A DNA stretch of 64,000 nt. Origin: Pardosa pseudoannulata (taxonomy: Eukaryota; Arthropoda; Arachnida; Araneae; Lycosidae). The position numbers and the translations under genes were made by a program. This document shows, piece after piece, positions 48,501-57,749 of this stretch; positions within the stretch are counted from its first letter, which is position 1; each line of letters opens with the position of its first letter. The notes beneath the pieces were generated by a model. It did not search any database. It was not told the DNA's origin and saw only the letters and a program-made list of their open reading frames with translations. Location of the stretch: assembly GCA_032207245.1 (NCBI GenBank), contig CM063502.1:112737199-112801198 (forward strand). The letters are read 5' to 3'.

Positions 48501-51500
48501 CTACATACCTAAGTTTAATCATATAGCAATTTTTCAATCAAAATGTTTCCAATTTGAATTCAGGATACTTTGGTATTATCCAGGGGACCATGAATAATAG
48601 CCAAATATAACCCTATAATGTTTATATACAATATCCCTAGAGATAAGATTTTTGCACAATATAAATTTAACTAATTTTTATTAAAAAATAATTATAATAA
48701 TAAAATTTTAATCTACAATTTAAGAAAAAACCAGAATAATATACATTTACCCACCCATTAAGCTTTCTTGCTTGGAGTTTCCTTGGTTAACAAATTTTAC
48801 TTGGCAATAGGGTCAATAGGATAATACATAAATACCAAACTCAGTAACTTTAGCCAAATGACAAGTAAAAATAGAATTAAACAATTCAATGCATTTTTTT
48901 TAATCGGTAGTTTAGCAGATCGATGACTTTCCATGACTCCCTTTACTTGAAAAATCAAGAAATTTCCATGACAAAATTAATCTATTGCCTAAATCCATGA
49001 TTTTCCCTGACTTTCCAAGTGAGCAGAAACCATGAATATAAAAGCTATATTGTATTAACAAATTTTTATGTAAAGTAAAAATTCCATACAAATAAAACAT
49101 TTTCTTCATGGGACAAAAGATTATTCATTGAATGATATCTTCAATTTTTACTTAAGTAACAACTCTCAAAAGGCAAGTTGAGGTAACCAAATTTTTGTTT
49201 TTCATCTTCAAATGTTGACATTTGACAAATTTATAAAGTTTTACTGATTTTTACAGCAGTTATTTAATAATATAATTAAAGCAAAAAGTATTATAGCATT
49301 CTGCTATAATACTAGGATATCAATTGTCTGTATTATGGTCATTTGAGTTGTCTTGAAAAATCTCTAACCATTTGTCTAAGCAAGCTTTCTATCATTACAA
49401 ATAAATAAGTGTAAGAATACTTTCAACTTTGAGTTAAAACAATATAATAACTTATAGGAGAAGGATGGTTTTAACTTGAAAAAACATTTTTCTAAATCAT
49501 AAAGATAATGTAACTTTAGAAAAATGCTTTAATATACAGTGTAGAAAGTACTATTAAAAATATGAATTAACACAAACTATTCATATTTTTAATATTTTGA
49601 TTTATATCACTTAATTATAAGTATAAATATATCTAAAAAGTTATTTCCAAAAATCAATGGTTTTCCATAATTAAAGATTATTATCAATTATTCTACATTT
49701 CTTCTTACAGATTGACAGCACACAATTTTGAAGATGTGTAAGACATTTATAGGACTGCTATAGTAATTTGACCATTGATTGCTATAACGTAGGATTGCTT
49801 AAAAGGGACCTATCACTTTATCTCATTACAAAACATGTTTTAGAAGTAGTAGAATACAGACATACATGAGCAAACCTGATCCTTATGAACTTGAAAAGAA
49901 TCATTTTATCTCTGTAAATAAGAATATGAATGAAATATACTGGAATGATAAAATTGCTTTTTGTGTCTCTGATCCTGAATGGATAACCAAACAATGGCCA
50001 AATGCAAGGAGCTGCCTTTTGGTACTAGACTCAACAAATATGAATCCTGTTGCTTGCATGAATTTTCCTATTCTCTCAGAATCAGCGACAAAAAAAGCCT
50101 AAAAGACCTCCAACTTCGAGCTAGATTTGTGCGTCCTCGGTGTCAGACCATCTGAACTAATTGGTGCTTTGGCAGTGGTCTGGGACCTTGGCGATGGTCT
50201 GCTTCTATGTAATCTGTGATCTTAACATTGAAGGCCCTAATCCGTTGGCGATTGTAAACGGTTACCAGAAATCTTTCCCTGTTGTCATTTTAGACTTGGA
50301 AAATTTTGAGACTGAAAGCGATTGTGCTTTGTTGAGATTTGTATATTAATAAAATCAACCGAAAGTAAGGGTTTGAATTACATATATTAACACTTTATTG
50401 TGAATGTTATTTACATGTTAACTATTAACTGACCTTTTTTTATTTTCCAGCATTTTTGTTTGAGAAAGCTGAAGAATTTCATTTCTTTTTTGTTTGCGAA
50501 TGTTCTAACGGATATTTTAAAATTACTTTTTCTGCTACATTTTACTACTGTATTTGCATGCTTTGCTAATAAGTAACCTTTTTTTATAGCATTTTTGTTT
50601 GAAAAATAATTCCTATAAATATTAATTATGACATTCGGCCAATATTTAAATCCAGTCAACCGAATTTAACGGTTTGAATTATTACCACTTTATTGCGAAT
50701 ATTATTTACATGGTTTGCTAAAAACTGGTATTCTTTTTTTATTTTCTAGTTTTGTTTATTTGAAAAATCCAAAGAATTTCATTACTTTTGTTAGCAAATG
50801 TTCTAACGGATATTTTAAAATTTCTTAAAATGATACATTTTGTTATTTTTTGTATTTATGTGTTTTGCTAATAACTGATTTTTTTCGTAACATTGTTTGT
50901 AAATATTAGTAAAAATTTTATTAATTTCTGTTTAGCAGATGTATATCTATCAAACGTACATTTTAATTTGAGTTATATTTTGTTATTCTTTCCTCTATCT
51001 TATTTAAATTTAAATAATTTGTTTTCTTTTAGCTGTTTTATGAATTAGTTTATTAGGGTTGTTATACAGGGGAAAGGGGTTTATAAACTTTTTGATGCTC
51101 TTTCTATTTGTTTTTCTTAATATTTTCAGCTGTTGGTGCTGTGTTATTTGGATTAAATTATATAAGACTACATATATATTGTATAGGACTCTCTAAGAAG
51201 AAATGTATGATCTTTAAATCTTCAGCGGTAAGCAGTTTAAAATTCACATTTAATAAATTATTATACCAAGCTAAAACTTAAAAGATTCTATGGCATTTTT
51301 TTTTTAATTTATACTTAAAATTATTTCTGTGTAATATGTGGCATAAAAATTTTTATAATAAAATAGATTTTTTTAATGTGAATGATTTATGTACAAAGTG
51401 CTATTGGCAATTCCATTCTCTGCAAGTATTTAAATCAAGTGTTTTTCATCTATATCAGCCCAGTTATTTTCAAATATAAATTTTTAAAGTATAAATTTTT

Positions 51501-54500
51501 TCTGTTAGATTAATTTTGCTCTTTATATACATTCAAAACATACCTTTCACAGAAAACGGATGAATCATATTTGCTACAATTCACCTGGATAATATAAATA
51601 AATCACCTGACCAGTGAAATAATTTATGGTTAAAATACTTATTTATGTAATTTATTTTATGGTCCTTAGGTTTAGAGACATTGAGTTAGCTTATTTTTTA
51701 CTTTGTGCAAGTTAACATTCAGAATCAGTATTTCATCATCCATGTATGTGACTAATGTTAAAGTTAACCAGCAGTAATACATTGTTTCTAAAAATTGATG
51801 CATTATTTTGTACTCTCTGACACCAATTTTGGAAAATAACAAATAATATACACTAATTCTAAAATTGGGGTTTCATCGTGAGAACTTGCTCACCAATGGA
51901 AAATAATTTTTATTCTACAATATTTTTTTTAATGGCAAGCTAAAATATTTTTAGATCAGTTTTATTTCAGTAATTAGTAAAAGTCTTTATGAGTAAGACC
52001 TCGTGAATCATAGACAATAGAGATCATAACCACACCCAGTGGCTTAATATACTACTCATTATTGTTTTCATTTTACAGTATGTTCTTTGAAGTAAATGTT
52101 TCTATAATTTTTCAAAGTGTTACCAATAATGGAGCTCTCATTCTTGGCATTTTAGTTTCATTACTGTATACCAATATAATTAACTTTGTACATGAATGTA
52201 TGTATATATTTATATATATACATACACATATATTGTAACTTTTTTTAAACATTGAATGACTAAAAATAATTGCCTTAATATTTCAGTTGTTTATCTTGTA
52301 TGTGTAGTAACATACTCAAGTATAAGTTGTGAAACTTTAAAAAAGTTTGGTGTAATTAAATTCTTTTCTTGTACTATGCAATATCATCAAAAATCTCATT
52401 ATAATACCTAGGTGTCAAAAGAATAGATTTGAAGGGAAATTGGAAGCTGTAGATACTAAATGCTGGAAAGAGTACATACTTAGGCAGCTAAGGCCTGCAA
52501 AGGGCTGTTGTGCTCGTAAAGAACAATGAAATGGAAAATCATGAATGTAAATATAAAGTTTCTGCTTTATTACTTAGTAAATAGTTTTTATTCAACATTA
52601 GTAGTTAATTAAGTTTTTATGATTAATAGTATGTAATAACTGAATTAAAGTGTTGTTTTAATTAAATCATTTTATTTGTGGGAATATAATTTAATGGAAT
52701 AACAAATACAAGAAAAGAAAATTTATGAAACCAATTATTCAGCAGGACAACAATCATCTATAATTTCAAACTGAATTTGTAGTCATACTTGAATGAAATT
52801 TCTTAAACTTGAATGGGAATTAATAAAGTGTATATGTTTTAATACATAACTTGATATGTTGTATATGTTTAGATTAATTAGCAATATAAAGAGAAAAATC
52901 TGTGGACTTTTCTTTCTCAATGTACTTTTAATTTTTCAAGTTATTCATGAAATTAGTTTAAATTTGGTTTGTATGTTTAGGAGCATAAATTAAATATGCT
53001 TCAATATTTACGGGGCAAATTTAAACAAATTCAATATTAAAAACTTACAGCATAATTTAAAAGATATTTTTCAAGTAAAATGGAATTACATACAGCATTA
53101 CTGATCTGTTTTATAGTATATTTATGTATGCAAGCAAACTTATGAATGTAAGATATATATGTATGTATTTTGCATGTGTGTATGTAATGAGATCACTTTT
53201 TTTATGAAATTGATTGTTCACTGTACTTTAGATTAAGACTTTTGAATCCTCCATGCAAATAAATTCTGGCTCTATCACTGGTATCGGTAAAATAAGAAAC
53301 CATTTTAAAGAATTTATTTGTCAGCTAAGAATAGCCTACCTCAGTTTTACTTTAGTTCATGGATGTGCCTTAGACTAATTAGCATTTAAAGTTCCTTTTA
53401 CTCTCTATGATTTAATAGAAGCATTGAGGATTAATGATTCATTTATCAAGGAATCATTAATCCTTTTATGTCTATTGAAAAAGTAGATAGCAATTATATT
53501 TATATATGTAATAAAAGATCTGTTAGTAATACTTCATCTCTAAAAAAATTATTAAACTTTAATTTATATGCATAAAAAGGGGGTAAATATTAAAGCATAA
53601 AGTTTTTGTACAATTTATCTAATCAAGAATTGGAGATGAAATAATTTTAATGAAATTTGTGTTAATACTGCAATTTTATATTTATTAAAATTTATATCTG
53701 TAATTTCTTTGTTTTAGATTCAAAGAAAGAATGAAGAGAACTTATGAAATTTTGTGGATATAATAATCAATTTTGTACTTTTTTAAATATTATTATTATT
53801 GCAATAAAAAAAATGTATTCAATTTTTGTTTTCTTAATAAAAAAAAGAACACCATTTTTTTATTTGAATTTTTATATTATCTGATACCAAATAAAAATAG
53901 CAATATAATACTATATAGTAATTTTGATGTAAAAGCAGTAAGCATTTAGACAATTAATACACAGAATATTCTCAGAAATATTTCAATTTATAAAAAAGTG
54001 CAATGTTTAAAGATAAATTAAAAGGGTAATTTTCATAATTGATATTCAATATCTTTACAAATAGTGTCAATATTAGATAAACATGATTAATCAGAGAAAT
54101 TAGAATACTAAAGAATACACATTTGTGAATTAATTATAGACTGATAAATTTGTATTAAATATATTCTATATAAGCTAACTATATAGAGTATATTAGAGAT
54201 TTAACACAGAGCTACATAAAAGCATTCTAGAAAAGCAATTATGATTGGTTTTGTTTTTGATAGCTTAATTTATAAAATAAAAAAAAGGTATAAAAGCACC
54301 CCCCACGCCAAAATTTTTTTTCTTCAAATAATTAAGAAAAAGTCACCAAAAGAGCGATAAACATAATTATCAGGTAACCATGCTTTAGTTCCGATGGTCT
54401 GACACCAAGGGCGCCACTTTCTATGCGAGTCCCATGTTACAGAAGCGTATCGCTATTGCCTATGGGAGTTGGTCGTCTTAGTGCGTTTGTCTATGGTCCA

Positions 54501-57500
54501 AATCTCATTAACCCTCACATAGCAAAATAGATCACACTGCTCTAAAACCACTCTTGATATACATTGGATTTGTTGTTATTTGGGATACTAGATCATACCT
54601 TTGCAGTCAAGTCACTAATAAGACTGGAATGAATAGATAGCTTGTACATTATATTTGCTGAATTTCATTTCTGAATTTTTCTAGGTTTGTCATGTTAAGC
54701 TGACAAGTATTTAAAAAATCTTTTATTGCCCTATTTTAGGGGAAGGGAATGAGGGCATATTGTTGAATACATATCAGTATTTCTAAGTTTGAATGTATTT
54801 AAATATATTCACATTGTGAAACAAATGACAAAAGGATATAAGTTATAATTCATTAGATATCAAGTAAGCTTTTATAGAAACTTACATCAAATGGTAATAA
54901 AAACTTTAAAATGAATATGTGCATAATATTGGATAAGTTACTCAATTCAGACTAATACAGTTTTAATTCTTATAAGTTAAAGATAATTTTCAAAAAAAAT
55001 TTATAAAATACCCAAAGCCAAATAACTTTGCATAATTTCTATTACCAAATACAGATAAAAACCTTAAATTTATCACAAAGAAGCCTTTTGAACAGAAAAA
55101 AATTCCTGCACAAGTTAGCATATTTGAATAAACCAAGAAAATTATATTAATTATAGGTAAAGAATATGAGAATAAATCATGAAATTTTTTAAAATAGAAA
55201 ATAAATTCTACCATGACCATTAACAGGAAAGCTAACATTAAGGTTTAAAAAAAAAAAAAATCTGACAGGCACATAATCACTAAATTCTTAAATTTGTAGT
55301 GTAAAAAGAAAGTAATTTAACAGAATAGTTAATTTAAAATATTATTTACTTTGCATATCTCAGTAAATTTAACTAAATCACCTTATTCTACATATTTTAA
55401 TTTACAGATCAAAATAAACTGGTAATGATTTGAGAATTAAGCTACAACTATTACAAGACAAAAATATATTTCTAAATGGTTACAAAAATATTTTTTAGAA
55501 AAATCTGCAAGTGCTTGTATGATTAAAATAAAATATGATAGAAATGACAGAAACTGGGCCTCGATTGATGAAATTTTTTTTTATTATTTTTTTTTTATAG
55601 TAGAAATAAACTAAAAATCTAAGTTTAAAAAAATCCATATCAACATTTCATGTTATGAAATATGCTTTGAAATTTCCTAAAATTCACAAAAAATATATAA
55701 AATTACAAGTTTAAATATAAGGGATATGATAGAGTGCTAATATGATGTATATATTTAGGCTTATTCAAAACTGGACAATTTTATTCGATTATACCATTAT
55801 TAACATTAAAAATAGAAATCTTATAAGTACAGTTAGTCATATAAAGATAAATATTTTTTAATCATATCATTTTGTAAAATAATAACTTACCCTTTTAAAG
55901 TTGCTACATGAGTATGATGACCTTTATCAACATTAAAGACCTTTACAGTTTTATCAAAGGAACAAGTTGCTAAACGAGTACCACAGTAATCCATTTGAGC
56001 ATCATGCTGGAAAAAAGTGTACAAACACAGAATTTAAAAAAAATTAAGTTAACATTAAAAACATTTTTACAGCAAGCTTAAGATGAATATCAAAATAAAT
56101 GTTGTATTCAGTGACAGTGAGCAAACCTGGCAGTCTGAACAACATACTTTTTTTACACCTCACCTTCCAATAAACATACTAAAATATCATACAAAATGTA
56201 CGACTCTGTACTTCTTTATGAACAGAACCGACGGTATGATAAGACCCCCCCTTACCCTTCTCTAGCTAGGTCACTGATTAAATATTATATAAAGATTATA
56301 ATAGTTTTAGTTATTAAGTGTTAAAATTTATTCTCAAATAAACCTTTGTAATTTAAATGCAGTTGAGCTATCCATTTAAAATGTTTCTCAAGCATTTTTA
56401 AATTTCCCAATTATTTTAATGTCCTGCCACCATCATTAAGAACTGAGTATTGATCAACATGTATTATGCAAAAGAACTCAATTACTCTTTAATAGAAGCA
56501 TAAGCCAATAAATTAAAAGCCAAATAAGTTGTTAATTATAAGGGAAATATTACTTTTCAATAACTTTTAGTTTATAATAGATGATAACTTTTTTCTCAGT
56601 TTAACAATAAATTGATGCCTATACTTTTCCAAAATCCAGTGTTGAAAAGCCTATTTCAAACAATAGCATATGAAAACTGCTTTAGAAATATTATCATTTT
56701 TCCATTTTCAAAAATAGATATTCCTAGCAGCAAAGCAGCCTAAACTATAATTGTTACATTTATCTGAACTTCCTTGAACAAAAGTACACAAGCAATATAT
56801 AAATGACAATTTTACTGTTATTGTTAATGACTTTTAATGGTTTTCTCCTAATTTTTTACCCCTAACACCTGCCAGTCTCCCAGTAATGTAGCTTTTAGAG
56901 CTATGTATTTATCCTGCTTGAACTCTACATGAACAGGGACATGCTTCTAGGCACCTGTAATGGTATATTTAATTTAGAATTAATCATTAATTGTAGATGT
57001 TATTTTTGTAAATTATTTTGTGCTTGTAAAAGTTTTACTTTTTGTATTTTGGCAACACTTATCAGTGTTCTTAGATTTTTGAAAAACTAAACTAGGGTAG
57101 GGTTAGATTAAATATAAAATGTGTAAGAAAGATTTTATGGGCATATTCTATTTTTTATCTGAGTATTTTAACCGAGTTGTACCATATCCTCTCCTGAATA
57201 AACTGAAAACCAACACACCTACCAGACTTGAAACCTTGTATCACTAGGTATTAATCTGATGTACAAATAATTAGGTTAAATAGCAATTAGGTCTTCATTT
57301 TTAATTTAATTCAAAACAGGTTATATATTTACAACTGCCCTTATTTAGGAGAACCTTAGTTAACAAGAACTCTTCTGTTTCGGGAAAACTCGCATATCAG
57401 TTGGTGTGAATTTATTTCCCATTGTACTTTTTATTTTTAAATCTATTAATTTGTTCTATCTTTTGAAAGCAGAAAAAAATACTATCAACTGAGTGGTTTT

Positions 57501-57689
57501 TAATATCTTGGGTTAATACTGTCCACTTATATTTAAATTCCATTTTTTTTTTTTTTTTAACTGAAAACTGAAATGCTCTTTAGTCTTATTTCAGGTGACC
57601 TAATGTTAGGTTGTTTTAAACTATTTAGAAAACAGTTAATTAAACTCAAAAGAATACTGAAGAAGTTTTATGGGTAAAAGAGAACTTTA

Positions 57690-57749
<60 letters not shown>

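Larger units (their letters stand above)
42854..55890 (-). other. SEC13 intron 3 (13 kb)
   Basis: Largest intron. It contains a complete hAT-like element (48277-49034), a plus-strand ORF (49866-50102), a 300-bp tandem duplication (about 50352-50950) and a mosaic SINE (54380-54560). There is a GC-richer unexplained patch at about 45830-45960. Stretches 42854-48276, 49035-49700 and 50950-54380 show nothing else I recognise. Confidence 0.75.
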
